Shown here: in pieces, positions 1-11,145 of the stretch
How the letters are laid out: each line of letters opens with the position of its first letter
How positions within the stretch are numbered: the stretch's first letter is position 1
NCBI GenBank assembly: GCA_040902745.1
Contig: JBBDWR010000025.1
Location: forward strand, 1-61,846
Reading direction: 5' to 3'
Source of the DNA: JBBDWR01 sp040902745
GTDB taxonomy: Bacteria; Actinomycetota; UBA4738; HRBIN12
Length of the DNA: 61,846 nt
Notes under the pieces: generated by a model
Database searches by the model: none
What the model saw: only the letters and a program-made list of their open reading frames with translations
What the model was told of the DNA's origin: nothing
Made by a program: the position numbers and the translations under genes

Positions 1-72
1 GCCTGGATGGACTTGAACCATCGACCTCTTCCTTATCAGGGAAGCGCTCTAACCGGGCTGAGCTACAGGCCC
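1..72 (-). tRNA. ileT: tRNA-Ile (GAT anticodon), 3' end cut by the window edge
   Basis: Read on the minus strand the sequence folds as a tRNA. The acceptor strand GGGCCTG starts at 72, followed by TA and the D-stem GCTC, an anticodon loop CTGATAA giving anticodon GAT (Ile), and a T-loop GGTTCAAGTCC. The 3' acceptor strand reads CAGGC and stops at base 1, so only the last two acceptor bases and the discriminator (plus CCA if encoded) fall outside. A tRNA-Ile downstream of gyrA and a DUF3566 gene is the usual actinobacterial layout. Confidence 0.93.
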
Positions 73-158
73 CAGGTGCTGGGAGGACGTCGGGTTCCCG
101 ACCCTCAGGGGAGCGTACCGACGCGCTAGAAAGGCTGTCAACGAGGGAGCGTCGCGAC

Positions 159-824
159 TCAGCCGCGGCGCGAGCGCTTCTCTCCGAGGGTGATCTCGAT
201 GCCGCCGACCACGTCGGAGATCAGGTTGTACAGGAACGTGATGAACACGTTGATCGCCGACCACAGCACGACGCCTACCAGGCCGATCACGAGGCACCGC
301 CAGAACAGCCAGGATCCGTTCGCTTCGAACCCCGTCTCCACGACGGACAGATTGATCGCGAGGCGGATCGCCGCGTCGATCGTGCCCAACGCGTCGAGGG
401 CAAGGTAGAGCATGGAACCCGCAAGCAGCAGCACGAGCATCACACATAGGTAGAAGAGCAACGAGAACCGCAGCACCGACAACGGCCCGACCTTCTTGAC
501 GACCACGCGCGCCTTGCGAGAGGGCTGCGGCGCGTGCACGGCGGCGGATGCGACGGCCGGTTCCGCCCCGATCACGGCCGTGGGGATCGTCGGTGCTGGA
601 TCGGTGACCCGGGTGGTGGTGGGAGCAGCGTTCGCGCTCGCCGACTCGTCCCCGGCGAGCGGGTCGTGCTCTCGAGTGCTCTCGGACTGCTTCTCCCCGG
701 CCTCGACCGTCGGCTCGTCGGGAGGCGCGTCCGTGGAGGTCACGTCCTCGTCCGAAGGGGTCGTGTTGGGATCTGCCTCGTCCTTGGGGTCGTCCGTTGA
801 CTCGGTCTCGACGCTACGGGCCAT
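159..824 (-). CDS. DUF3566 membrane protein downstream of gyrA
   Basis: 221-aa protein. Residues 1-105 are acidic and rich in Thr, Pro and Ser (probably disordered and cytoplasmic). A basic patch KARVVVKKVGP follows, then two membrane helices at about 120-142 and 175-200 and a short basic tail. This is the DUF3566 architecture found next to gyrA in many Actinomycetota; its function is not established, though mycobacterial relatives are linked to division and wall synthesis. The start chosen is the ATG at 824, preceded by GAGGGG at good spacing. The open frame continues upstream to 935 but that stretch has no ribosome site and reads as shadow sequence. It is the last gene of the minus-strand dnaA-gyrA run. 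Confidence 0.85.
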   Translation of the reverse strand: MARSVETESTDDPKDEADPNTTPSDEDVTSTDAPPDEPTVEAGEKQSESTREHDPLAGDESASANAAPTTTRVTDPAPTIPTAVIGAEPAVASAAVHAPQPSRKARVVVKKVGPLSVLRFSLLFYLCVMLVLLLAGSMLYLALDALGTIDAAIRLAINLSVVETGFEANGSWLFWRCLVIGLVGVVLWSAINVFITFLYNLISDVVGGIEITLGEKRSRRG

Positions 825-977
825 CGTGTTCCCCTCGGTTCTGGCGCGGCGCCCAGCGCGACCCCGCGGGGCTCGCCTGGACGTTCCCGTTCCGGATACG
901 CCTTTGTACGCGCAGACTGACGCTGCAGCAAGCAACCCCGGTTCCCAAGCTCGCGTAATCCGTTCGCGTACGCACGC

Positions 978-1250
978 TCATGCCGTGGCCCCGTGACGAG
1001 GTGGCCCGAACACCAGATGCACGTGCACGGGAGCCATCACGGCCATCACGATCACGGTAACCGCCCAGTTCGCGAGGTTCGGCTCCCCCGGTTGGACGAG
1101 CAGGCCCCCGGTGCCCAGGACGACCCCGGCGGCCGCGAGCACGGCCATCGTGTAGGCGTGGGGGATCCTCGTCCGCAGCACGAACGCCGCGACCAGGATC
1201 AGCGTGGAGCCCGAAGCGATCAGGATGGGTCCGGTGCTTGCACTGCTCAT
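978..1250 (-). CDS. Small hypothetical membrane protein after gyrA
   Basis: 90-aa protein with three hydrophobic stretches (about residues 7-24, 34-52 and 61-82), so probably two or three membrane helices. A His/Pro-rich C-terminus follows. It starts 30 bp downstream of the gyrA stop on the same strand and is probably co-transcribed with gyrA. I recognise no family. The hydrophobic pattern and ATG start favour a real gene, but there is no strong Shine-Dalgarno. Confidence 0.55.
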   Translation of the reverse strand: MSSASTGPILIASGSTLILVAAFVLRTRIPHAYTMAVLAAAGVVLGTGGLLVQPGEPNLANWAVTVIVMAVMAPVHVHLVFGPPRHGATA

Positions 1251-1280
1251 GTCGGTCGAGGTTCCCTCCCGAGGGAGAAC

Positions 1281-3737
<2,457 letters not shown>

Positions 3738-3758
3738 TACCCGAGCTCCCGTCTCGAC

Positions 3759-5930
3759 CTAGACATCGAGGTTCTCCACGTCCTTGGCGTTGGCCTCGAT
3801 GAACGCCTTGCGCGCCGGGACGTCCTCGCCCATCAGCACGGTGAACAGACGGTCGGCCTGGGTCGCGTCCTCCAAGGTCACCTGCAGCAGGGTGCGCGAC
3901 TCTGGGTTCATCGTGGTCTCCCACAGCTGGTCCGGGTTCATCTCACCGAGACCCTTGAACCGCTGCGGGGTGCCGAGCTTGCCGTTGGAATGTTTCTTGC
4001 GGAAGCCGTCCCACTCCTTCTCCGTGTAGAAATACGCCGGCTTGCGTTCGACCATCACCTTGTACAGGGGCGGCTGCGCCAGGTACACGTAGCCCGCGTC
4101 GATCAGCTCGCGCATGTGACGGAAGAAGAAGGTCAGCAACAACGTGCGGATATGCGCCCCGTCGACGTCGGCGTCCGCCATCAGGATCAGCCGGTGGTAG
4201 CGCGCCTTCTCGACGTCGAACTCCTCCGCGATGCCGGTGCCCATCGCGGTGATCAGCGCCTGGATCTCCGCGTTCTCCAGGATCTTGTGCAGCCGCGCCT
4301 TCTCCACGTTGAGGATCTTTCCGCGGATCGGCAGGATCGCCTGCGTCGCGCGGTCGCGCGCTTGTTTGGCTGAACCACCCGCCGAGTCGCCCTCGACGAT
4401 GTAGAGCTCCGTGGACGCAGGGTCGGTGAGCTGGCAGTCCGCAAGCTTGCCGGGCAGCGAGCTGGAGTCGAGGAAGGACTTGCGCCGCGTGAGATCGCGG
4501 GCGGCGCGGGCGGCGATCCGCGCTTTGGACGCGGCGGATCCCTTGGCAACGATGCGCTTGGCGTCGGCGGGGTGTTCCTCCAGCCAGGTTCCGAACTGCT
4601 TGTTGACGACCGTCTCCACCATCGAGCGCATGCTCGCGTTGCCGAGCTTGGTCTTGGTCTGGCCTTCGAACTGCGGGTCTTTGAGCTTGACCGACACGAT
4701 CGCGATCATGCCCTCGCGCACGTCCTCACCGATCAGGTTGTCGTCCTTCTCCTTGAGAAGGCCCTTGCCCCGCGCGTATCGGTTGACGACGTTGGTCAGT
4801 GCCTTCTTCAAGCCCTCCTCGTGCATGCCCCCCTCATGGGTGTTGATCGTGTTCGCGAACGAGTGCAGCGACTCGGCGTAGCCGTTGTTCCACTGCATCG
4901 CCAGCTCGACCTCGGCGTCCTCAGCTCGCTCGTCGAAGTGGATCACCCGGTGCAGGGCGTCCTTGCCCTCGGCGAGGTGCTTCACGAAGTCCGAGAGTCC
5001 GCCGTTGTAGCGGAACGACTCCTCGGCGCCGTCACGCTCGTCGATCAGGCGCACCTCGATGCCGGCGTTGAGGAACGCGAGTTCGCGGAGGCGCTCGGTG
5101 AGCGTCTCCCGCTTGAACTCCATCTCCTCGAAGATCTCCGGGTCGGGCCAGAAGGTGATCGTCGAGCCGTGCTTCTGGCTCGCGGTTCCTTTCTTGAGCT
5201 TCATCGTGGTGCGGCCGCGGGCGTACTCCTGGTACCAGTTGAAGCCGTCACGCTTGACTTCGGCGATCATCCGCACGGACAAGGCGTTAACCACCGAGAC
5301 GCCGACCCCGTGCAGACCGCCGGAGATCCGGTACCCGCCGCCGCCGAACTTGCCGCCCGCATTGAGCGTGGTGAGCACGACTTCGACGGCCGGGCGACGG
5401 TCCTTGGCTTTGGGGATCGGCTTGACGGGGATCCCACGGCCGTTGTCCTCCACGCTGACGCCGCCGTCGGCCAGCAGCCGGATGATGATGCGGTCGCAGA
5501 AGCCAGCCATCGCCTCGTCGATCGCGTTGTCGACGACCTCGTAGACGAGGTGGTGCAGCCCGCGGGAACTCGTCGTGCCGATGTACATGCCGGGCCGCAG
5601 GCGAACGTGCTCCACACCCTCGAGGACGGTGATGTTCTCTGCGTCGTAGCCGGATTTCTTCGTCTTCGTCGTCGCCGCCCGCTTGGAAGCCGCCGGCTTG
5701 GCGGTAGAGGCTTTGGCGGGGGCCGCGGCCTTCTTCGCGACGCCGGCCTTCGCCGTGCCGCTCTTGGAAGCACCCGCGGTCTTGGCGCGCGACGAAACGC
5801 GCGACCGGGCGGTCGTGGCCTTGGTCGCTTTCGTCGCAGACGTCTTCTTCGTCGTCTTCTTCGCGGTCGCGGTGCTCTTCTTCGCCGGGGACTTCGCGGT
5901 CTTGCCGGTCGTCTTCCTCGTCGTTGCCAA
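3759..5930 (-). CDS. gyrB: DNA gyrase subunit B with a histone-H1-like N-terminal extension
   Basis: ATPase subunit of DNA gyrase. The GHKL ATPase domain begins near YDAENITVLEGVEHVRLRPG, the Toprim part has the EGDSAGG and DADVDGAHIR motifs, and a normal C-terminus contacts GyrA. About 93 residues precede the ATPase domain and consist almost wholly of Lys, Ala, Thr and Ser in repeats such as KKTTKKT and AAPAKAS. This resembles histone-H1-like tails, and most GyrBs lack it. The frame opens at GTG 5960, but TTG at 5930 has GGAGG four bases upstream while the GTG has no clear ribosome site, so 5930 is preferred; the tail is present either way. About 160 bp separate it from dciA. Confidence 0.96.
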   Translation of the reverse strand: MATTRKTTGKTAKSPAKKSTATAKKTTKKTSATKATKATTARSRVSSRAKTAGASKSGTAKAGVAKKAAAPAKASTAKPAASKRAATTKTKKSGYDAENITVLEGVEHVRLRPGMYIGTTSSRGLHHLVYEVVDNAIDEAMAGFCDRIIIRLLADGGVSVEDNGRGIPVKPIPKAKDRRPAVEVVLTTLNAGGKFGGGGYRISGGLHGVGVSVVNALSVRMIAEVKRDGFNWYQEYARGRTTMKLKKGTASQKHGSTITFWPDPEIFEEMEFKRETLTERLRELAFLNAGIEVRLIDERDGAEESFRYNGGLSDFVKHLAEGKDALHRVIHFDERAEDAEVELAMQWNNGYAESLHSFANTINTHEGGMHEEGLKKALTNVVNRYARGKGLLKEKDDNLIGEDVREGMIAIVSVKLKDPQFEGQTKTKLGNASMRSMVETVVNKQFGTWLEEHPADAKRIVAKGSAASKARIAARAARDLTRRKSFLDSSSLPGKLADCQLTDPASTELYIVEGDSAGGSAKQARDRATQAILPIRGKILNVEKARLHKILENAEIQALITAMGTGIAEEFDVEKARYHRLILMADADVDGAHIRTLLLTFFFRHMRELIDAGYVYLAQPPLYKVMVERKPAYFYTEKEWDGFRKKHSNGKLGTPQRFKGLGEMNPDQLWETTMNPESRTLLQVTLEDATQADRLFTVLMGEDVPARKAFIEANAKDVENLDV

Positions 5931-6088
5931 GGAGCCTCCGTCGGTGCTGAACCCGGCCACGCCGGGGGACGGCTCGGTGCCGTTCGAGGGCCGTGCGAGG
6001 GGCCGGAACTACCTCCTCATCCTATCAACCGCGACCCCCTATCGTCCGAGGTCAGGAGGGCACATCCGCCCTTGCGCCGCACGCGATC

Positions 6089-6430
6089 CTAGGGGTCGGG
6101 ACGAACGACGATGCGGACCTGGTTCACGAGGTCCTCGCCGAGCTCCGCGTTGGCTTGGGTGCGGATCTCCTCGGCCAGGAACTTGGCCTGTGCGCCGAAG
6201 GGGCCGCTGCTCACTCGGACGACCAGCACGCCGTCGTCGAGGCTGTCCGGCGCGGTCTCGGCGGCCAGCTTGGGACCAACGATCCGCTCCCATGACGCGC
6301 CGAGTCTGCCTACCGCCATGCCGCGAGCGAACAACGGTTCACGCAAGAGCCCCGCGACGACGTCACCGATCGGGGTCTCTTTGGAGCTGCGCACGTCCCG
6401 GCGGCTCGACCATCCTTTGCTGTGGGGCAT
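6089..6430 (-). CDS. dciA: DUF721 / DciA-family protein
   Basis: 113-aa DUF721 protein of the DciA group. In other bacteria DciA helps load or control the replicative helicase DnaB; the actinobacterial gene between recF and gyrB is the usual location. The conserved core GASWERIVGPKLA, then VLVVRVSSGPFGAQAKFLAEE, is clear. The open frame begins at 6481 inside recF, but ATG 6430 has GAGGAG about 9 nt upstream and follows the recF stop by 19 bp, so it is the better start. The basic N-terminus (HSKGWSSRRDVR) may contact DNA. Confidence 0.85.
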   Translation of the reverse strand: MPHSKGWSSRRDVRSSKETPIGDVVAGLLREPLFARGMAVGRLGASWERIVGPKLAAETAPDSLDDGVLVVRVSSGPFGAQAKFLAEEIRTQANAELGEDLVNQVRIVVRPDP

Positions 6431-6449
6431 CCGCTCTAGCTCCTCGCCT

Positions 6450-7559
6450 TCATGCCGCGACGTCGCGCACGACGACCTCACCGGCGCGCACGTCCCAAAC
6501 CGCGACCGAGTTCGCGGGAACCATCGCGTGGTCGAACACCGAGATCAGTACCTGCCCCCTCGACGCCAGATGCTCCGCGACGCGACGTTGCCGCGCCGGA
6601 TCGAGCGCGGAGAAGGGGTCGTCCACCAGGAGCACCGGCGGCTCGCCTATCTCCGCCTCGACCGCCTTGGCCAGCCCTAGGCGCAGGCAGAGGGCCGCTG
6701 CCCAGGATTCCCCGTGAGAGGCGAACCCCCGCACGGTGAGGTCGCGGACAACCAGATCGAGTTCGTCGCGGTGCGGACCGACGAGGGTCGTGCGGCGAAG
6801 GAGCTCGTCCGGCCGCCGTTCCGCGAGCCGCGTCCGGAAGGCACGCTCGAGCTCGTCGCTACGCCCGGGATCGCCGGCGACGTTGGCCGAGTAAGAGATG
6901 CCGAGGCCGTACCCGGCGAGCCACCCGTATTCCTGGTCCGCGGCGGGGGTGAGCTTCGCGATCGCCTCTGCGCGCGCGCGGATCAACGCCACGCCCGCGA
7001 CGACGAGCTCTTCGTCCCATACCTCCAGTGCAGCGGGGGCGCCGGAAGACTCGTTCTCCTTGAGCAACCGGTTGCGCTGCCGCAACGCCTTCTCGTAGGC
7101 CGAGACGACCGATTCCTTGACCGGGTTCAACACGCCCAGCGCCTCGTCCATGAACGCGCGCCGAACGCCCGGGTCGCCCGTCACGATGCGCAGGTCGTGA
7201 GGTCCGAAGAACACCGCCCGCACCTGCCGGCGTACCTCCCGCTTGCGCCGCACCGGAGATCGGTTCACCTGCACCCGTGAGGCCCCCTTGGTCGGGATCT
7301 CGACCTCGATCAACACGCGTCCGTCCCTGGTCTCGACCTCGCCTCGCGTGTACGCGGCTTGCGCCCCCCGCTGCACGAGCGGCTCTCCGGCGCTCGAACG
7401 CGGGGAGGACAGCGCGAAGAGGTAGTACATGCCTTCGAGGAGGTTGGTCTTGCCCTCGCCGTTGGGAGCGACGACGGTGATCAACCCGCCGGGGATCTCC
7501 TGCAGTTCGGTGTGCGCGTGGTTACGAAACTCGCGCAGCTCGACCCACAGGAGCCGCAC
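6450..7559 (-). CDS. recF: DNA replication and repair protein RecF
   Basis: 369-aa SMC-like ATPase that loads RecA at single-strand gaps through RecOR. The N-terminus LLWVELREFRNHAHTELQ and Walker A APNGEGKTNLLEG are diagnostic, the signature region lies around FASHGESWAAALCLRLGLAK, and Walker B is PPVLLVDDPFSALD. Length is normal for the family. It lies 19 bp downstream of dnaN and just upstream of dciA, within the minus-strand operon dnaA-dnaN-recF-dciA. Confidence 0.97.
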   Translation of the reverse strand: MRLLWVELREFRNHAHTELQEIPGGLITVVAPNGEGKTNLLEGMYYLFALSSPRSSAGEPLVQRGAQAAYTRGEVETRDGRVLIEVEIPTKGASRVQVNRSPVRRKREVRRQVRAVFFGPHDLRIVTGDPGVRRAFMDEALGVLNPVKESVVSAYEKALRQRNRLLKENESSGAPAALEVWDEELVVAGVALIRARAEAIAKLTPAADQEYGWLAGYGLGISYSANVAGDPGRSDELERAFRTRLAERRPDELLRRTTLVGPHRDELDLVVRDLTVRGFASHGESWAAALCLRLGLAKAVEAEIGEPPVLLVDDPFSALDPARQRRVAEHLASRGQVLISVFDHAMVPANSVAVWDVRAGEVVVRDVAA

Positions 7560-7578
7560 CCTGCGCGCCTCCCGGCCT

Positions 7579-8682
7579 TCAGGCCACCGGCGCGGGAAGG
7601 CGCACCGGCATCACGAGGTAGGTGAACGCGTCGTTGTCGCCGCGCACGATGCCCGGCTTGAGCCCGTCGCGCACCTCGATCTTGACCGTCTCGCCCGTGG
7701 CGGCCGCCAGGCCGTCGGAGAGGTAGTGCGGGTTGAACGCGACGGTGATCTCCTCACCTTCGTACCGCGCCTCGACGGCCTCGACGGCCTGTCCGACGTC
7801 GGGGGAGGACGACGAGAGCTTGACGCCGAGCGCGTTGAACTCCATGCGGACCGGCGTGGTGTCGCGCGCGAGCAGCCCGACGCGCTTGACCGCCTCCATC
7901 AACTGCTGCCGGGAGACCTCGAGCCTGCTCTCGTAGGTATCGGGAAGCAGCTGGCGGTAGTTGGGGAACTCGCCCTCGATCAGCCGCGACGTCAGCATCA
8001 GGTCACTGATGCGGAAGGACACCTGCGCGTCGTCCAGGAGCAGTTCGACCGATCCCTTCTCGTCGGCGCTCGCGGCGCGACCGGCCTCCGAGATCGCGCG
8101 CTCGGGAACGATCGCCTTGGCCTCACCGGCGCTGGTCGCGACGAGATCGCGCACCGCGAGGCGGTACGAGTCGGTCGCGACGAGCGTGACGCCCTCCCGC
8201 GAGATCTCCAGCAGAACGCCGGTCAGGACGGGGCGGGCTTCGTCGCGCGACGCCCCGCGCGCAACCTGTCCGACGGCCTCGGCGAATGCGCCTGCCTCGC
8301 AGGTGACCTTGGTGCCGCTTGGCTCCTGCAGCGCGGGGAAGTCCTCCGCCGGGAGCAGTCGCAGCGAACCCTCAAACGCTGCCGCGCGGATCTGCGCCTG
8401 GCTCTGATCGGCCTCGAACTCGACCGGCGCGTCGGACAGGCTCTTGACCGTGTCGGCGAGCAGCCGCGCCGGCACGAGCGCCGTTCCCGCCTCTCTCACG
8501 GTGACCTCTATCGCGAGCCGTGCGGACACTTCGAGGTCGGTCGTCGTCATCGTCAACGTGCCATCGTCCGCGGCCTCGAGGAGCGCGCCGGTCAATGCCG
8601 GGATGCCCGGACGGGACGACACTCCCCGCTGGACGGTCTGGAGCGCTTCGGAGAACGCGTCTCGATCACACCGGAACTTCAC
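7579..8682 (-). CDS. dnaN: DNA polymerase III sliding clamp (beta)
   Basis: 367-aa processivity clamp of the replicase, acting as a ring dimer. The three-fold clamp repeats are visible, with typical stretches such as VVSAYE-free N-domain MKFRCDRDAFSEALQ and the C-terminal YLVMPVRLP that forms the conserved binding groove. Start is GTG at 8682, with AGGAGG 7 nt upstream. The 221-bp gap to dnaA is the expected place for an actinobacterial origin. Confidence 0.97.
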   Translation of the reverse strand: MKFRCDRDAFSEALQTVQRGVSSRPGIPALTGALLEAADDGTLTMTTTDLEVSARLAIEVTVREAGTALVPARLLADTVKSLSDAPVEFEADQSQAQIRAAAFEGSLRLLPAEDFPALQEPSGTKVTCEAGAFAEAVGQVARGASRDEARPVLTGVLLEISREGVTLVATDSYRLAVRDLVATSAGEAKAIVPERAISEAGRAASADEKGSVELLLDDAQVSFRISDLMLTSRLIEGEFPNYRQLLPDTYESRLEVSRQQLMEAVKRVGLLARDTTPVRMEFNALGVKLSSSSPDVGQAVEAVEARYEGEEITVAFNPHYLSDGLAAATGETVKIEVRDGLKPGIVRGDNDAFTYLVMPVRLPAPVA

Positions 8683-8903
8683 TTCTCCACCTCCTCAGGA
8701 TCCACGCTTCTGGTGTGGTTCTTTCTCTATCAGTAGTAGTAGGGGCTGTGGAGATGTGGAGAACCACCCCGTTGCACCAGCGTAGTGCGCCCCGAGGACA
8801 TGTGAACGGTCGGTGAGAATCGGTGAGGCGTTCGGCCGCGGGAGCGGCAGTCCCCCCATCCTCCACCGGTTCTCCCCACATCGCTCCACCGTCATCGCCC
8901 CCC
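8683..8903. other. Candidate oriC segment between dnaA and dnaN
   Basis: 221 bp without a gene. Two abutting DnaA-box-like sites on the minus strand, TGTGGAGAT (8747-8755) and TGTGGAGAA (8755-8763), match the TTATCCACA consensus at 7 of 9 bases at best. Just left of them is the least GC-rich stretch of the gap (about 8712-8741), a possible unwinding element. This is the usual actinobacterial oriC position, but there are fewer good boxes here than is typical, so the role is inferred. Confidence 0.55.
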
Positions 8904-10316
8904 TCAACTGCCGGTCGCGCGGGCCCTGCCGCGGATGATCCGAGACAGGTCCTGGACCTGCTTGTAGGTCGCGTCGCGGGCTCGCATCTTCTTCTCCACC
9001 TGGTTGATGCCGTACAGGGCCGTGGAGTGGTCGCGGCCACCGAAGAACTCCCCGATCTTGACCAGCGACTGCCCCGTACATTCACGGATCAGGTACATCG
9101 CGATGTGCCGCGCGTTCGTCAGCGGACGCGAGCGGTTCGGGGAGACCAGATCGTTGGTGGACAGGCCGAAATAGTTCGCGGTCTCCTCCAGGATCAGCTC
9201 GGGCGCGATCTCGATCTCGGTCTGCGGGAGCAGGTCCTGGAGGGCGCGCTCGGCGAGCAGGACGTCGATCGCTTGTCCCGTGAGCTCGCTGAAGGCGATC
9301 ACGCGTACGAGCGCTCCCTCGAGCTCGCGAACGCTCTGGTCGAACCGCGAGGCGATGTACTCCAGAACCTCGTCCGGAACTCTGATGTCGTCGCGCTGCG
9401 CCTTGAGTTGCAGGATCGCCAACCGGGTCTCGAGATCCGGCGGCTGCACGTCGACGCACAGTCCCCACCGGAACCGATTCTTGAGCCGTTCCTCCATACC
9501 CGAAAGGTCTTGCGGCGCACGGTCGGACGCGATAACGATCTGGCGCTCCGCGAGATGGAGATGATTGAACGTGTGGAAGAACTCCGTCTGCGTCTCTTCA
9601 CGTTTGGCGAGGAACTGGATGTCGTCGACGAGCAGCACGTCGACCTCGCGATAGCGCTGTTGGAATCGGTAACCCTGTCGCTCGCGTACCGCCTTGACGA
9701 ACTCGGTGACGAAGGCTTCGGACGTGACGTATTTGACCCGCAAACGATTGTTGAGCCGGTGCATGTGATGACCGATCGCGACCAGCAGGTGGGTTTTGCC
9801 GAGGCCGACGCCTCCGTAGATGAACAACGGGTTATAGGCCTTGGAGGGAGGAGCTTCGGCGACGGCCATCGCGGCGGCATGTGCGAACCGGTTCGAAGGA
9901 CCGGGGACGAAGGCGTCGAAGGTATAGCCCGGGAACGGCAGGCCCGGCGCGCCGAGGGGAGCGGGTTCGACGTCGGGAACCAGCGCGGACGAACCATCGG
10001 TGGGCAGCGTGGCGGGAGAACCCGACGGCGAGCCGGCGTTGTTGGGCTGCTCCTCGTCCGCGCTCAGATGGACCCGCAACTCCTGGCCGGATGCATCCCG
10101 GATCGCCGAGCGGATCAGGTCGAAGTAGTGGCGCGCGAGCCAGTCACGAACGTAGCCCGACGGCGCGGCGACCTCGAAGACGCCGTCGTGTACCCCCACC
10201 GGACGGACACCCGTGAACCACATGGAGACGGAGGTCTCGGTGAGTTCGGCTCGGGCACGGTCGACGACGTGGGTCCAGATGTCTTCCGGGTTGACCTGCG
10301 AAGATGCGTCGACCAT
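8904..10316 (-). CDS. dnaA: Chromosomal replication initiator DnaA
   Basis: 470-aa AAA+ initiator that binds DnaA boxes and opens the origin. Domain I lies at the N-terminus (VNPEDIWTHVVDRARAEL) and a variable linker follows. The AAA+ domain has Walker A GGVGLGKTHLL and Walker B LLVDDIQFL, and the C-terminal helix-turn-helix carries the signature RDHSTALYGINQVEKKM. The frame opens at GTG 10343, but that start would sit on DnaA-like boxes; ATG 10316 gives the usual domain I beginning and is preferred, though no strong Shine-Dalgarno marks either. It is divergent from rpmH. Confidence 0.96.
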   Translation of the reverse strand: MVDASSQVNPEDIWTHVVDRARAELTETSVSMWFTGVRPVGVHDGVFEVAAPSGYVRDWLARHYFDLIRSAIRDASGQELRVHLSADEEQPNNAGSPSGSPATLPTDGSSALVPDVEPAPLGAPGLPFPGYTFDAFVPGPSNRFAHAAAMAVAEAPPSKAYNPLFIYGGVGLGKTHLLVAIGHHMHRLNNRLRVKYVTSEAFVTEFVKAVRERQGYRFQQRYREVDVLLVDDIQFLAKREETQTEFFHTFNHLHLAERQIVIASDRAPQDLSGMEERLKNRFRWGLCVDVQPPDLETRLAILQLKAQRDDIRVPDEVLEYIASRFDQSVRELEGALVRVIAFSELTGQAIDVLLAERALQDLLPQTEIEIAPELILEETANYFGLSTNDLVSPNRSRPLTNARHIAMYLIRECTGQSLVKIGEFFGGRDHSTALYGINQVEKKMRARDATYKQVQDLSRIIRGRARATGS

Positions 10317-10320
10317 CCCT

Positions 10321-10450
10321 GATTCCACAAGACCTTTCCACACATGTGGAAATACGAAGGGAAGGGTGCGGGGGATCCCGGCCCTTCCGGCGCGGCCCCC
10401 TCGCGGGGGAAGCGAGGCGGACTATAGCACCGGTGTTTTCCACACCGGAA
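10321..10450 (-). promoter_or_regulatory. dnaA promoter with a cluster of DnaA-box-like sites
   Basis: Four TTCCACA-core sites occur here: 10321-10329 (GATTCCACA), 10334-10342 (CTTTCCACA), 10345-10353 (minus strand, ATTTCCACA) and 10436-10444 (TTTTCCACA, 8 of 9 to TTATCCACA). A minus-strand -10 TATAGT lies at 10421-10426, and the best box sits just behind it, inside the would-be spacer; it is framed by the inverted repeat CCGGTG/CACCGG. The arrangement suggests DnaA autoregulation and perhaps part of the origin. The rest of the 369-bp dnaA-rpmH gap holds a GC-rich stretch and the rpmH promoter. Confidence 0.6.
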
Positions 10451-10583
10451 GGAGATCGGACCCTCCCGCCTTGTTCTTGTCGGTCTTTCTCGCGCCTGCG
10501 TCGGGTCGGGGTCCCGAGATGGTTTCGGGATCGACCGGCACAGGTGGGCCCAGAGCGCGTCGTCGTCCTTGCGCGGCATCCTC

Positions 10584-10612
10584 TGTACCGTCAGGAGCGG
10601 CGCCCGTATACT
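10584..10612 (+). promoter_or_regulatory. Likely rpmH promoter
   Basis: A -10 hexamer TATACT at 10607-10612 lies 17 bp after TGTACC (10584-10589, a weak TTGACA match). Transcription would begin near 10619, giving a leader of about 67 nt before rpmH. Confidence 0.55.
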
Positions 10613-10685
10613 GGCGTGCGTTCCGTCGGGAACGGGATCGGCTGCTCCCGACGCTCACAGGCCGTCGGACCACGAGGGATACGAG

Positions 10686-10823
10686 ATGACCAAGCGCACC
10701 TTCCAGCCCAACACCCGCCGCCGGGCGAAGAAGCACGGGTTCCGCTCGCGGATGAAGACCCGTGCCGGCCGCGCGATCATCTCGCGCCGCCGTGCCAAGG
10801 GCCGCGCTCGCCTCGCCGGCTGA
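10686..10823 (+). CDS. rpmH: 50S ribosomal protein L34
   Basis: 45-aa, very basic ribosomal protein with the invariant start MTKRTFQPNTRRR and the KKHGFRSRMKTRAGRAI core. Start ATG at 10686. It heads the plus-strand series rpmH-rnpA-yidD-yidC-jag and is divergent from dnaA, the canonical arrangement at bacterial origins. Confidence 0.98.
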   Translation: MTKRTFQPNTRRRAKKHGFRSRMKTRAGRAIISRRRAKGRARLAG

Positions 10824-10836
10824 GTAGCTGCGGGTC

Positions 10837-11145
10837 GTGCGGCCTCTTCAGGTCCGTTCCCTGCTCGATCGCGGAGAGCCCCTTCACGGAGCACGGGTGG
10901 TAGCCTTCCTCGCACCCGGCTCAGGGTCGGTCGCCTTCATCGTTGGGCGCCGCGTCGGTGGTGCGGTGCAACGAAACCGCTCCCGGCGGATCCTGAGAGC
11001 AGCCTGGCGACAGGTGGCGTCCGGGGTCGCTGAGGGATACGACATCGCTTGGGTTGCGAGACAACGCATCCTGGGCGCCAAGACGCAGGACCTGGTGGGC
11101 GAGATGACCGAACTGCTGCGCGGCGCGCGCGTGATGCGCCCATGA
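10837..11145 (+). CDS. rnpA: Ribonuclease P protein component
   Basis: 102-aa basic protein that assists the RNase P RNA in trimming tRNA 5' leaders. The RNR-type motif VQRNRSRRILRAAWR that binds the RNA is plain, and the protein lies between rpmH and yidD as expected. Start is GTG at 10837, 13 bp after rpmH. Its stop overlaps the yidD start (ATGA), implying translational coupling. Confidence 0.95.
   Translation: MRPLQVRSLLDRGEPLHGARVVAFLAPGSGSVAFIVGRRVGGAVQRNRSRRILRAAWRQVASGVAEGYDIAWVARQRILGAKTQDLVGEMTELLRGARVMRP

Noticed and set aside
4572..6092. 506-codon plus-strand frame over gyrB
   Set aside because: Shadow of gyrB; no family motif.
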